Shown here: positions 26,397-35,361 of the stretch, in pieces
How positions within the stretch are numbered: the stretch's first letter is position 1
How the letters are laid out: each line of letters begins with the position of its first letter
Assembly (NCBI GenBank): GCA_013214025.1
Contig: JABSRN010000003.1
Span: 1 to 64,000, forward strand
Direction of reading: 5' to 3'
DNA length: 64,000 bases
Source: Polyangiaceae bacterium
Lineage (GTDB): Bacteria > Myxococcota_A > Polyangia > Polyangiales > Polyangiaceae
Notes under the pieces: model-generated
The model's input: only the letters and a program-made list of their open reading frames with translations
What the model was told of the DNA's origin: nothing
The model's database searches: none
Position numbers and translations under genes: made by a program

Positions 26397-27416
26397 ATGA
26401 ACTGGACCTTCACCGGCCAAGCTGTCGGTGGTGTGGGGGCGCGAGAAGTGAGATCACTCACCACCGCGGACCTCGACGTCTTGTTTCAGCCAATCGTCGA
26501 CATTCGTACCGGTAAATTGCTAGCCCACGAAGCTCTCACGCGTTGTCGGGTTCCGGAGTTTGCGGTTACCCCGGTTCTGTTTGAGAAGGCGGTCGACGAG
26601 AAAGCCTGCGGCCGACTCGGCCATCTCATTCGTCAGGTGACATTTGAACGGTGTACGGACAAGCCGTTGTTCATCAACTTGCATCCCGCGGAACTGAGTT
26701 CACGCTGGCTGGTTCGCCCTGACGACCCGATCAATTTCCATGAGCACCGTATTTACCTCGAAGTCACCGAGGCCGCTGTGCTGGCGAATTTCGATTTGTG
26801 TCGAAGCACCCTCCACGAGGTGTGTCGCCGTATCGGGGCATATCTAGTGGTGGACGACTACGGTGCGGGTCATTCGGACAAACAGCGCGTAATGGATTTG
26901 CAACCGCATATCGTAAAAATCGATGGTGGCTTTGTTAGCGGCGTCGAGAACGATCCGGAAAAACAAGCGTTCGTACGCGACACGGTGGAGATGTGTGCGC
27001 AGCTCGGCGCGAAGGTGGTCGCCGAATTCATCGAAACCCAGCCGGAGCTCGACATGGTTCGCGCTCTTGGGGTCGACTACGGTCAGGGCTATTTGTTCGC
27101 GAAAGCCGCGCACCCCCCGCCGGATCATGTTTGGCCATATCAAGACTCGGGGCCCCGAAGCGGCAAGATGCCTCCGCGAGCGCGGCCGAGCGGCACCATG
27201 AGGGCGCCGGCCGTTGAATCCCGTGGGTTGAAGGGCTCTGGCGGCGTCGCGGCGCGGGTTACCGCGGCCGTTCGACGGGTGACCGGTGGAGGCCCCAAGG
27301 TTCCGCCGCCCCCTAGCTCATCGGGCGGGCCGTCGTCGGCGAGTCCGTCGTCGCCCGCCCCAGCATCCGGTACGGCGTCGTCGACACGACCGCCCCACGA
27401 GCCGTCTAAGGAATAG
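26397..27416 (+). CDS. EAL-domain cyclic-di-GMP phosphodiesterase-like protein
   Basis: About 339 residues. The EAL domain spans roughly residues 20-250: LFQPIVDIRTGKLLAHEALT (EAL motif), FINLHPAEL (the Asn metal ligand), YLEVTEAAV (Glu), VVDDYGAGHSD (DDFGTG loop), HIVKIDGGFV (Lys) and VVAEFIETQPEL (AEGVE-like Glu), then QGYLFAKA. All main metal and catalytic positions appear kept, so hydrolysis of c-di-GMP to pGpG is plausible. No GGDEF or sensor domain is present; the C-terminal 85 residues are Pro/Ser/Ala/Gly-rich. An ATG at 26397 (MNWTFTGQ) is preferred over one 13 codons earlier. It may once have controlled the motility switch, given its neighbours, but that is inference. Confidence 0.85.
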   Translation: MNWTFTGQAVGGVGAREVRSLTTADLDVLFQPIVDIRTGKLLAHEALTRCRVPEFAVTPVLFEKAVDEKACGRLGHLIRQVTFERCTDKPLFINLHPAELSSRWLVRPDDPINFHEHRIYLEVTEAAVLANFDLCRSTLHEVCRRIGAYLVVDDYGAGHSDKQRVMDLQPHIVKIDGGFVSGVENDPEKQAFVRDTVEMCAQLGAKVVAEFIETQPELDMVRALGVDYGQGYLFAKAAHPPPDHVWPYQDSGPRSGKMPPRARPSGTMRAPAVESRGLKGSGGVAARVTAAVRRVTGGGPKVPPPPSSSGGPSSASPSSPAPASGTASSTRPPHEPSKE

Positions 27417-27517
27417 GTTCCGCCCGACATCGCCGGCATGGTGCGCCCGCGCGGGGTCTCCCGTCCGTGACGTGGCTTGTGGTATGGCAGTGCGCCCGCA
27501 GCTCAGTCCCCACTATC

Positions 27518-28477
27518 ATGCCCTCCGATATTCGTAGTGCGAGCCTCTCGGCGCGCTGGCTGTACGCGCTCAAGCCGGGGAGTTGGCCGAAGTTGTTGGT
27601 GCCCGCGGTGTTGGGGCAGGCGTTGGGCGCGTCCCTGACGGGTCGACTGGATCCCCTTGCCCTCGCCTTGGGCCTGGGCTTCACGGTGTGTGATCTCGCG
27701 TTCATCGTCTGGCTAAATGATTGGGCGGATCGCGATGTGGATCGAATCAAACGCGACATGTTCCCGGACGCTTGTTCGCCCAAGACCATCCCCGATGACA
27801 TCTTGCCGGCGCGACACTTGCTGCTCGCGGGCTTGGCTGCTGGAGCGCTGGCGCTCGGCTTTGGCGTGGTCGCGGCGGTGTTGCTGCGCGTCCCAGCCCT
27901 CGGGATTTTTGCAGTGCTCAACCTGGTCGTTTTTCTGGCGTACTCTCTGCCGCCTATTCGGGCGAATTATCGCGGGGGGGGCGAGCTGCTCGAAATGCTG
28001 GGCGTCGGATTGCTACTTCCTTGGTGGAACTCCTTGGCGCAGTGTCAGCAACTTTGGCATTCCGCGTTGAGCTTGCTGGGAGGTTTCACTGTCCTCAGCT
28101 TGTCCAGCGCCATTGCTAGCGGACTCAGCGACGAAGAGAGCGATAGGGCGGGAGGTAAGCGCACCTGGGTCAGCCTGTTGGGCAACGCCGTCGGGCGCCG
28201 AAGCACCGAGTGCTTGGCGTGGCTAGGGCTCCTTATATGGCTAGGGGCGATGGCATTTTTGCCCGCCACGGTGCCCAACTGGAGTGTGATCGCAGCGGCG
28301 ATTCTTGGTGCCTATCATCTATCCGCGGTTCATCGATGTAGTGATGCCGCCCAAAGTGGGGAATTAGCCCAGCAAGGTATCTACAAACTCCACGTGCACC
28401 GGGCGATTTGGTACCCCGCTTTGGTTTTGGTCGGGGGCATCGTCTGGACACTCTTTGCGGACGGCACTTCCGCGTGA
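27518..28477 (+). CDS. UbiA-family polyprenyl-type transferase
   Basis: About 319 residues, mostly membrane helices (eight or nine hydrophobic stretches). The two Asp-rich Mg-diphosphate sites of UbiA enzymes are visible: NDWADRDVDRIKR in the first half and GLSDEESDRAGGKRT in the second. These enzymes move a prenyl chain onto an aromatic ring or a sugar phosphate onto a polyprenyl phosphate. Its stop overlaps the GTG of the next gene (GTGA), and two GT-C glycosyltransferases follow, so a role in making a lipid-linked sugar for the envelope is more likely than quinone synthesis. The acceptor is unknown. ATG at 27518 chosen because it precedes the conserved LKPGSWPK region closely. Confidence 0.8.
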   Translation: MPSDIRSASLSARWLYALKPGSWPKLLVPAVLGQALGASLTGRLDPLALALGLGFTVCDLAFIVWLNDWADRDVDRIKRDMFPDACSPKTIPDDILPARHLLLAGLAAGALALGFGVVAAVLLRVPALGIFAVLNLVVFLAYSLPPIRANYRGGGELLEMLGVGLLLPWWNSLAQCQQLWHSALSLLGGFTVLSLSSAIASGLSDEESDRAGGKRTWVSLLGNAVGRRSTECLAWLGLLIWLGAMAFLPATVPNWSVIAAAILGAYHLSAVHRCSDAAQSGELAQQGIYKLHVHRAIWYPALVLVGGIVWTLFADGTSA

Positions 28478-29919
28478 ATCGGGAACCCCAGCGCTTCGCG
28501 GCGCGGCGAGCGATCGAGTTGGCCATCGTGTCTTTCGCGCTGTGGGCGTGGTTCTCGTTCATCGCCACCCGCCGAATCGTCGACGACGATGAAGCGTTCT
28601 ATTTGATCGCGGCCAGCCTGGTCAGAAACGGCTCGCTTCCTTACGTAGATTTCTTTTTCCCGCAGATGCCGCTGACCCCCTACCTATATGCAGCGGGACA
28701 AGTCCTGTTCGGTGCGTCGATGGAATCCGGGCGGCTGGTCGCTGTGAGCGCGGCCACGGCTTCGGGAGTTCTGGTTTTCTACGGCATTCGGCGTAACCTG
28801 TGTTTCGGCATGGCCGTGCTCGGCACCGCCTTATTCGCGACGCACTGGCTTTGCATCGATTGGCTGGTGACGTCCAAGACCCACAGTCTTTCGGTGATGA
28901 CGGCGCTGGCAGCGATGTTATTCGCTGAGCGCGACGATCGTCCCTCTGCAGTAGCGGCCGGGGTGATCGCCGGACTGTGCTTCGCCGGTCGCGCGCTCAT
29001 GCTTCCGGTGGTTGTTGGCGTACTGATCCATCTCTGGGCCGACGGAGATCGGCGCCGTTTGCGTTCCGCGGGGGTGGGTTTCTTCGTCGCCTGCATACCA
29101 GTCATCGCGCTCTACGCTATGGACCCAGCGGCCTTCTGGTTCGATAACTTCGGCTACCACGCAGTACGAGCTGACGGGGAAGGCTACGTAAAGGATGTCC
29201 CGCAGAAACTGGCTCAGTTGGCCTCGGTATTCTTGAGTCCGCTCTGGTCCTCCCCGGGCGGTGGATTGGCGGAGAGTACGGGATTGCAGACCACTCCGGT
29301 GGTCATCATGGCGGCGTTGGCGTGGCGCCGCTGCCCATCGAACCCGTGGGCGTGGTTGAGTTTTCTGTTGATCGCCTTCGCGGTGCTCCCGTCACCCACC
29401 TATTCTCAGTATTTTGTGGTTGTCGTGGGCCCTCTCGTTATTGCCAGTATGCGATTTCTGGGTGAGTGGACTTGCCGGGGGTTGCGCTATGCTGGTTTAT
29501 TGTTGGGGCTTGGCTGCCTGGCTGTGGTCCCATCGTTTCGGGCACGGGTCATGGATACGAGCGAGCTTCGCCGGAGCGCCCATGCGGACAAAGTTGCGCG
29601 AGCGGTTAGAGACGTGACGCCTCAGGGTCATGCGGTGGCTGCCCACTGGCCCGCTTTTCTCGTTGCCAGCGAGAGGGAGATTTTAGCCCCTGCCCACAAC
29701 CAGTTCGTCCGCGTGGCGGCCGCGCGGGTCGCCCCGTCACGGCATGCCGCGCTCAAGTTGTTCAGCGAGGGGGACCTGAAAGCCATGTTGCTTCGGGGAG
29801 AGGCGACCACCTTCGTGGTGGGTCAATACATCGTGATCGATACGGCACTAGCGCTCAAGCGAAGCGGATGGCAGCGACAAGTCGCACCAGTTGGGGTGAG
29901 CGTGTGGACTCGCCCCTAG
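28474..29919 (+). CDS. GT-C type membrane glycosyltransferase
   Basis: About 481 residues with around ten membrane helices. After helix one comes the acidic loop IVDDDEAFYLIAASLVRNGS, then PYVDFFFPQMPLTPYLYA. This layout (acidic pair in the first outer loop, then Pro/aromatic-rich segment) is typical of GT-C enzymes such as ArnT/PMT relatives, which use polyprenyl-phosphate sugars. The C-terminal 110 residues are periplasmic-like. The GTG at 28474 overlaps the UbiA stop; the 3' end overlaps the next gene by 16 bases. Sugar and acceptor unknown. Confidence 0.75.
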   Translation: MNREPQRFAARRAIELAIVSFALWAWFSFIATRRIVDDDEAFYLIAASLVRNGSLPYVDFFFPQMPLTPYLYAAGQVLFGASMESGRLVAVSAATASGVLVFYGIRRNLCFGMAVLGTALFATHWLCIDWLVTSKTHSLSVMTALAAMLFAERDDRPSAVAAGVIAGLCFAGRALMLPVVVGVLIHLWADGDRRRLRSAGVGFFVACIPVIALYAMDPAAFWFDNFGYHAVRADGEGYVKDVPQKLAQLASVFLSPLWSSPGGGLAESTGLQTTPVVIMAALAWRRCPSNPWAWLSFLLIAFAVLPSPTYSQYFVVVVGPLVIASMRFLGEWTCRGLRYAGLLLGLGCLAVVPSFRARVMDTSELRRSAHADKVARAVRDVTPQGHAVAAHWPAFLVASEREILAPAHNQFVRVAAARVAPSRHAALKLFSEGDLKAMLLRGEATTFVVGQYIVIDTALALKRSGWQRQVAPVGVSVWTRP

Positions 29920-31565
29920 CCCCGGCGGCGCCCACTGAGTCCGCCAAGGGCCAGCCGATGTTTTGGCTGCGTCTTGTTGTACTGAGCGCCGGGGTGTTCT
30001 GGCTGCTGGACGGATTGAACCGCGTTCGCCTCCGGCTGGCCTTCGACTACGATCTGATTCTCTGGGCTGACGATTTCTTCATGACGACGATGCTCAAGCT
30101 GCACGATGGCTTGCCTGTCTACACGTCCCTCCGTGATGCGAACTCGACCATCTATGGACCTCTGCACTCACTCCTTCATCACGCGCTGCTCACACCGTTC
30201 GCTTTGTCGACTTCGTTGCTGGCCAATCGTCTCCTGAATCAACTGTGGCTTTGTCTGATGATTGGTTTCGCCGTCGTCTGGGTGCGGCAGTTAAGTGCCT
30301 CAGACAAGAGAGGGGAACCAGTCTGGAGCCGCCGACTCTGGTCGGCGCAGCTCGTCGTGTTTCTCACCTTGGTGGCCTATATCAACCCGATCGCTGACTC
30401 GCTACATCCGGTGAACCTCGAACTCTGCTGGCTCATGCTTAGCGGGTGTGTATTGTCGCGCAACGATAAGCTCTCGATTCGCTGGAAGTTCGCGGCATTC
30501 GCATTGTTGCCCGTGGCTGGCTTGCTGACCAAACAGACCGCCGGTCTCACCATCGGCGCTGCCCTGAGCTGCGCTGTGTTGGTGGATCGCTCGCAACCGT
30601 TGTTGAAACGCTGGCTTTGGCTGGCCTTGCCGAGCCTGTCGCTGCTGGGTGCTGGCTTGGTGGTCAACTATTGGACGGAGGGATTGTTTTGGCTCTGGGG
30701 TTTTGAGGTTCTGAGTCGCCAACCGTTTCACTGGTGGAAGGTCACCGACTTCTATCAAGGATACTTTTTGTTGTTTATTCCGACGCTGCTCGTCGTGATA
30801 GGCAGCGCGTTCCATAGTTGGCGAGCCGGCCATGAGCAGGATCAGGCCTGGCTACGGAGCTCGCTGCTAGTCTGGTTCTACATCCCTCCGTGTTTCGCGG
30901 CGCTGTTCAAGGCGCAAGGCGGACCGAACAACTTGGCGTCCCTAGGCTTCTTGATGGCGCCTCTGGCCTTGGCCTCACTGTCACGGTGTTGGCGTCGGGG
31001 GCGAGGGCCCGGCGGTCGCGTCCTGGCGTGCATCGGGCTGGTGGTGATCGCGGTGCAGTGTTGGCTCTGGCGCCCGCGACGTCGGGTGCCCACGGCGTTG
31101 GACCATCAGCGCGCGGCGGCGATCTGCGAATACGCGGCAGCTCGCATGCGCTGTGGCGAGCGCGTTCTGATCGGGCACGGAAGCATGTGTTATTCGCGCG
31201 GCGGGGTGTCGGTACCGCTTGATCGAGTGAATTCCCTATTCGAGCTCAATCTAGCGGGCTACGGCGAGCGGGCGGGAATGCACGAACGGCTCGACCGTGA
31301 ACACTACGATTTGCTCATCTTGTCCATCGGTGACCTACAGGGTCTGGGCGCCGCAACATGGCAGCGGCTCGATCCGCACTACAAAGCCTTCGACATGATG
31401 AAAGGGACATTGAAGAACGACTTCTGGTTCGATGGCTGGCAGGGCTACGCCAGTTGGACGACAGGATTCTTCGAGCGACGCTCGAGGGCGGGGAGACACT
31501 CCCTCTCGACCGGTGGTCGGTGCGACACCTCAGACTACGCTCTGCCTGGAAACTTCCTTCCTTAG
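29904..31565 (+). CDS. Second GT-C type membrane glycosyltransferase
   Basis: About 553 residues with a similar topology to the gene before it: first helix (LVVLSAGVFWLLDGL), acidic outer loop LILWADDFFMTTMLKLHDGL, then DANSTIYGPLHSLLHHALL, followed by many helices and a soluble C-terminal part (ICEYAAARMRCGERVLIGHG). It fits the GT-C fold but is not close enough to a named family for a substrate call. The GTG at 29904 lies inside the end of the previous gene, so the UbiA-GT-GT trio is one translationally linked operon. Confidence 0.72.
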   Translation: MDSPLAPAAPTESAKGQPMFWLRLVVLSAGVFWLLDGLNRVRLRLAFDYDLILWADDFFMTTMLKLHDGLPVYTSLRDANSTIYGPLHSLLHHALLTPFALSTSLLANRLLNQLWLCLMIGFAVVWVRQLSASDKRGEPVWSRRLWSAQLVVFLTLVAYINPIADSLHPVNLELCWLMLSGCVLSRNDKLSIRWKFAAFALLPVAGLLTKQTAGLTIGAALSCAVLVDRSQPLLKRWLWLALPSLSLLGAGLVVNYWTEGLFWLWGFEVLSRQPFHWWKVTDFYQGYFLLFIPTLLVVIGSAFHSWRAGHEQDQAWLRSSLLVWFYIPPCFAALFKAQGGPNNLASLGFLMAPLALASLSRCWRRGRGPGGRVLACIGLVVIAVQCWLWRPRRRVPTALDHQRAAAICEYAAARMRCGERVLIGHGSMCYSRGGVSVPLDRVNSLFELNLAGYGERAGMHERLDREHYDLLILSIGDLQGLGAATWQRLDPHYKAFDMMKGTLKNDFWFDGWQGYASWTTGFFERRSRAGRHSLSTGGRCDTSDYALPGNFLP

Positions 31566-31648
31566 GGCGAGGGTTGGCGACGATGTGCGATACGAGATGA
31601 TCCGTTGATGTGAGATTTCTATATGCTTTGGCCCAGAACAGAGTGGTC

Positions 31649-33250
31649 ATGCCGACGCAAAAGCCGAACGTAGAGAGTTCATCGAACTCCACCCAAAACA
31701 TGGCGGTTCCACGCCCCGTGAGCGTGCCGCCCCGGCCAGCCAGCACAGCGCCGGGAGCCAACGAGGCACCGACGGGTGAATCGGGAGTCGTCCCGAGAGC
31801 AAAACCGGGCGCGCCGGACGCGTCGGTTGACGCTGCGACCGCAGCGATGATTGTGGGCGAGATGGCATTGCCGAAGCAGTCGGCGCCGCCGTCAGCACTC
31901 TACGGCGGTCTGAACTTGGACGGAGACGCAGCTCCCTCGGGTGCTTCCGGTGGCGGTAACAGCGCTGCTAGTTCTTCGCTTGCGGAGATCGATGCGGGAT
32001 CTACTAATTCGGCAGAGGCTTCCGCAGCCGGCAGCCCCAAGTTGGATATCTTTGCTATTCCTGGCGCTCGGCCGCCTTGGGATGGCGCCGAGACCGAGCC
32101 TGCGACGACAGCCGAATCGGGCTCAGCATCGGACGGTGAGGCGTTGAATCAGAAGGTGGCGACTGAGGGAGCCCGCGCCCCCGGCGAGTCGACTCCCCCC
32201 CGGACATCTGCAGAAACGGCTTCGGATTCGGCTTCCCCCGTAACCACTGCTGCCAAGTCTTCGACACCATCGTCCGCAAGCTCGTCCAAGGTGGACGCAG
32301 GCATATGGGGTACGGGAGCACCCGAAGCGCCCCAAAGCTCACCGATGATCTCGAGCACGCCTAAACCGGCTCGGGTTAAAGTTGGCGCAGCCAAGGTGAA
32401 TCGCCCCGTCAGCGTTCCCCCACCGCCGCCAAGCTGTCGGGCTATCGCCGACCGTCCCAAGTCAGTGACACCGGGTAATCTACCGCCCCCCGCGTCGGCA
32501 CGGCGACCCCTGGCCACGGCGTCCGGGGTGGCAAAGCGCTCACTGCCCCAAGCCGCTCCTGTAGCCAACGCCCGTAAGCTCTTGAACAAGAGCACGGATC
32601 AAAAGCAGATTCAAAGACTCCAGGGCGAGCTGGACACTTTGCGCATGAGCTTGTCGGCTCAAAAGCTCAAGGCTCGAACCGACGAAAAGGAACGTGAACG
32701 CCTGAGGAAGGAGCTGGAGGCGCTCAAAAAACAGAACTTCGATGCTATTTCTGTAGCTGCCCCGTCCAACGCAGAAGTATCCGTTCTGAACAAGAAGGTT
32801 CGCGCACTGCAATCCTCGTCGTCAAAACTCAGCGGTGAGCTCAAGGCCATCAGCGAGCGGCATTCTGAAGCGATGGTGCTGATGGAAGCGAAACACGCGT
32901 CCGCTCTCGAGGCCGCCTCCAGCGCGGACGAAGCGGGGCCCAGTCAGGACGACGGTCGTATCTCCGAGTTGGAAGCGCGTTTGTCGGTCGCCAAAAATAG
33001 CATCGCCCTACTGACCGAGAAGCTAGCCCAGAGCCCGGCCGTGGCTTGCGATTTTACGCAGCTCAAAGGTGTCGGCCCTGCTTTTGCGAAGGCGTTGCGC
33101 GCTCAGGGGGTGAGTTCGTTTGCCCAGATGGCAGGATGGACACCAGAGGAAATCGAAGAGATCGCCCCCAAGCTGAAGACGACGGTCGCTCGGATCCAGC
33201 GTGACGCGTGGGTAGAATCCGCAGTCCAGCTCGCTGCTGGTACTGATTGA
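31649..33250 (+). CDS. Coiled-coil protein with C-terminal helix-hairpin-helix
   Basis: About 533 residues in three parts. Residues 1-300 are a low-complexity Ser/Ala/Pro region with no signal peptide. Residues about 310-450 form a long coiled coil (QIQRLQGELDTLRMSLSAQK ... ERLRKELEALKKQN ... EVSVLNKKVRALQSSSSKLS). The last 70 residues carry helix-hairpin-helix repeats (FTQLKGVGPAFAKALRAQGV, EEIEEIAPKLKTTVARIQRD), a module that binds DNA or nucleoprotein. A nucleoid-associated or scaffold role is possible but unproven. An ATG at 31649 (MPTQKPNVE) is chosen over a GTG 13 codons upstream. Confidence 0.7.
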   Translation: MPTQKPNVESSSNSTQNMAVPRPVSVPPRPASTAPGANEAPTGESGVVPRAKPGAPDASVDAATAAMIVGEMALPKQSAPPSALYGGLNLDGDAAPSGASGGGNSAASSSLAEIDAGSTNSAEASAAGSPKLDIFAIPGARPPWDGAETEPATTAESGSASDGEALNQKVATEGARAPGESTPPRTSAETASDSASPVTTAAKSSTPSSASSSKVDAGIWGTGAPEAPQSSPMISSTPKPARVKVGAAKVNRPVSVPPPPPSCRAIADRPKSVTPGNLPPPASARRPLATASGVAKRSLPQAAPVANARKLLNKSTDQKQIQRLQGELDTLRMSLSAQKLKARTDEKERERLRKELEALKKQNFDAISVAAPSNAEVSVLNKKVRALQSSSSKLSGELKAISERHSEAMVLMEAKHASALEAASSADEAGPSQDDGRISELEARLSVAKNSIALLTEKLAQSPAVACDFTQLKGVGPAFAKALRAQGVSSFAQMAGWTPEEIEEIAPKLKTTVARIQRDAWVESAVQLAAGTD

Positions 33251-33477
33251 GCTCAGCCCGTCGGCTAACGGCGGGATCGAGCTCGGTGTTGGTACGGACG
33301 GATAGGTACCGGCCTTCCGTAACGGCGGGGCCGCATCGCTGCTCCGCGATGGCTTTGGGCACGGAAGTGCCACCGCTGCTATCGGCAGGAGGGGGCGGCG
33401 CGGTGCTGGCGCCAGTGGCAGGAAGGCGTAGCCGCTACGGCGTTCGGCGGTAACGGCACGGGCGCGTCACCGCTATT

Positions 33478-33514
33478 CGTCGCGATCGCCCTCGCTAGAG
33501 GGCCAATCGCGACG
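33478..33514. terminator. Long hairpin downstream of the propeller lipoprotein gene
   Basis: Outer arms CGTCGCGAT and ATCGCGACG (9 of 9) enclose inner arms GCCCTC and GAGGGC around a GCTA loop, with a small bulge between the two helices. It lies 11 bases after the minus-strand stop. A T6 run occurs on the plus strand at about 33529 but not on the minus strand, so it may act as a terminator in either direction or as an RNA-stabilising structure. Confidence 0.5.
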
Positions 33515-33525
33515 ACGGGTGTTGG

Positions 33526-34809
33526 CTATTTTTTCGGAGCCGGTGCCGATACTGCTGCCGGGGGCGGCTTCGGGGCGGACGCCGCTATTTGTTTCGGCGG
33601 AGCCTTAGCCGCGGGCTTGGCGGCTGTTTTTGCAGGAGCCTTAGCCGCGGGCTTGGCGGCTGTTTTTGCAGGAGCCTTAGCCGCGGGCTTGGTGGCTGTT
33701 TTTGCAGGAACCTTAGCCGCGGGCTTGGCGGCTACCTTGGCCGGGGCAGCAGGCTTGGCGGCTACCTTGGGAGCAGCCGCTGTGGCGGCGGGTGCAGCGC
33801 CCAGAGGCGTGATCTGCACCGCATCGCTCTTGAACAGCGGAATCAACACCCGGTTGCGCTTGGCGTCGTAGCCGATGTCTGCCGGAGCCTCGACGCCGGA
33901 GATGGCGGTGGTGAAGCCCTTTTCGGCGGTTCCGCGGAAGATCGCTGAGGCGTCCCAGCTGGCGATCAGCAAGGTGCCGTCATTGGCCTTGACGATACCG
34001 TCCAAGCTGCCAGCGGGTAGAACGATGGGTTTGCCGAGCTTGCCGTCACGGCTGACGTGAACCAAGTCCTTGGAGCCGAAGGCCACCATCCACACGCCAT
34101 CGGCGTCCGGCAATAGACCGTTGGGTCGGTTGAGGGTCTTGGATGTGATGACCGTCTTCGACGCCAAGGCTTTTGCACTGACCGTGTCGACGGAATCGCT
34201 ACCCGTAGGGGCGAAGCCGGACTTGCCAGCCTTGAGACCGCTATCTGACACGTAGACTGTGCCGTCGGGGCCTGTGGCAAGATCGTTCAAGAAGGTCGCG
34301 CCGGCGACTCCAATTTTGCCTTTGGCAGCGCCCGTCTTGCGGTCAAACATGCGCACGAAGGTCAGATCCGCAACGTACAAGGTATCGCCGGAGATGGTCA
34401 TGCCCTTGGGGGCGTTCAGATTGATGCCCTTGGCGGCGCCATCGATGAATTTAAGCTTGATGACTTTGCCGTCTGGCGAAACTTTGGAGATGAAGCCGTT
34501 ACCGTCGGCTTCGAGGGGAGAGCCATTGATGTTGCTCACGAAGTAGAGGTCCTGATCGGCGTCGTGAAGCACGCTCTCGGGTGTCTTGAAGCCTACGTCT
34601 TTCACCACGATGGGCGCCGGTGGCGGCGCGGGGGCAGTAGCTACGCGCGCTGGTGCAGCAGATGCGGGCGCGGAGGCAGGCATTGAGGCGGCGGTTTCAG
34701 GGCCTGGGCTGGCGTCCTGTTTGTTGCAGGCGACAGTTCCGGCAAGTACCAGAGCTGAGCCGAAGAAATACGCCAGGCGTGTTTGAATGGATGCCGTGTG
34801 CCTAATCAT
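33526..34809 (-). CDS. Beta-propeller lipoprotein with histone H1-like repeat tail
   Basis: 427 residues. A signal peptide with lipobox (VLAGTVAC) and an Ala/Pro linker (to about 65) lead into an NHL/SMP-30-like six-bladed propeller (about 70-340): TPESVLHDADQDLYFVSNIN, NAPKGMTISGDTLYVADLTF, FLNDLATGPDGTVYVSDSGL, PNGLLPDADGVWMVAFGSKD, LDGIVKANDGTLLIASWDAS, PADIGYDAKRNRVLIPLFKS. The tail (about 345-427) is made of 12-residue units of the kind AAKPAAKAPAKT. Such propellers bind ligands or hydrolyse lactones; the cationic tail could bind envelope polyanions or DNA. The combination looks unusual for an exported lipoprotein. ATG at 34809; single gene. Confidence 0.8.
   Translation of the reverse strand: MIRHTASIQTRLAYFFGSALVLAGTVACNKQDASPGPETAASMPASAPASAAPARVATAPAPPPAPIVVKDVGFKTPESVLHDADQDLYFVSNINGSPLEADGNGFISKVSPDGKVIKLKFIDGAAKGINLNAPKGMTISGDTLYVADLTFVRMFDRKTGAAKGKIGVAGATFLNDLATGPDGTVYVSDSGLKAGKSGFAPTGSDSVDTVSAKALASKTVITSKTLNRPNGLLPDADGVWMVAFGSKDLVHVSRDGKLGKPIVLPAGSLDGIVKANDGTLLIASWDASAIFRGTAEKGFTTAISGVEAPADIGYDAKRNRVLIPLFKSDAVQITPLGAAPAATAAAPKVAAKPAAPAKVAAKPAAKVPAKTATKPAAKAPAKTAAKPAAKAPAKTAAKPAAKAPPKQIAASAPKPPPAAVSAPAPKK
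33601..33735. repeat. 36-base tandem repeat coding the Lys/Ala/Pro tail
   Basis: Three full 36-base units start at 33601, 33637 and 33673, with a fourth partial unit from 33709. The first two are identical and the third differs at two bases. Each codes one 12-residue block with Lys-Ala-Pro content. Near-identity at the DNA level suggests recent copy-number change by slippage. Confidence 0.85.
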
Positions 34810-35361
34810 GGTGGTTGTCTCCGTCCCCTAGAGGTGATGAGGGCAGACCCTAGCCAAGGCGATGGGGGCTAGCAACCTCGGGTCTGCATGGTGTGCCGAC
34901 ACTAGGAAATTCCAGTACGCATGGCCGCATAGGCACAGGCAGTCGCACGAACAACAATTCGGCTTATTGTTCGTGCGTGGCTCCCGCACCGCGTATCGAC
35001 GGGGATTGCGCGGTGACCGAGTTGGTGAGCCGTGGGTCAGTTAGTTAGCTATGGCCTGAAGCTGACACGCGTCCTGCGTATCGTGTTGCGCGCCCGCATG
35101 TTGCGCGCCCGCATGTTGCGCCCCCGTCTGTTGTGCGTGGTGTGCACCCCGTGTCGTGTGCTCGCCGGGTATTTCAGAGAGCGATCCGAAACATACATCC
35201 CCTAGTGGTACGCGATCCGTTTCGGTTTATTGGCACGCAAAATCAGAGATTAGCCTCAAGGACTCTCTCCAGAACCGTTCCTGTCATTGACGGATAATGA
35301 TGCCCGTCAACGCAGGATCCATCCTGATCCTGCGGGATCACTTCATGGAAGGAGAAAGAGC
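34810..35361. other. 550-base gap upstream of the flagellin fossil
   Basis: No supported gene. It holds an inverted repeat (34944-34977), a 15-base direct repeat GTTGCGCGCCCGCAT at 35085-35099 and 35100-35114 with a decayed third copy, and a sigma-54-like half site TTGGCACG near 35222 whose expected -12 GC reads CA. A ribosome-binding site (AAGGAG) sits just before the flagellin ATG. Confidence 0.6.
34944..34977. repeat. 11-base perfect inverted repeat
   Basis: Arms CGCACGAACAA and TTGTTCGTGCG separated by 12 bases, in the intergenic region upstream of the minus-strand propeller gene. It could be an operator for a dimeric regulator or a hairpin. No T-run follows. Confidence 0.6.

Noticed and set aside
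35085-35129. 15-base tandem repeats considered as a CRISPR-like array
   Set aside because: Units are directly adjacent with no spacers and only two and a part copies.
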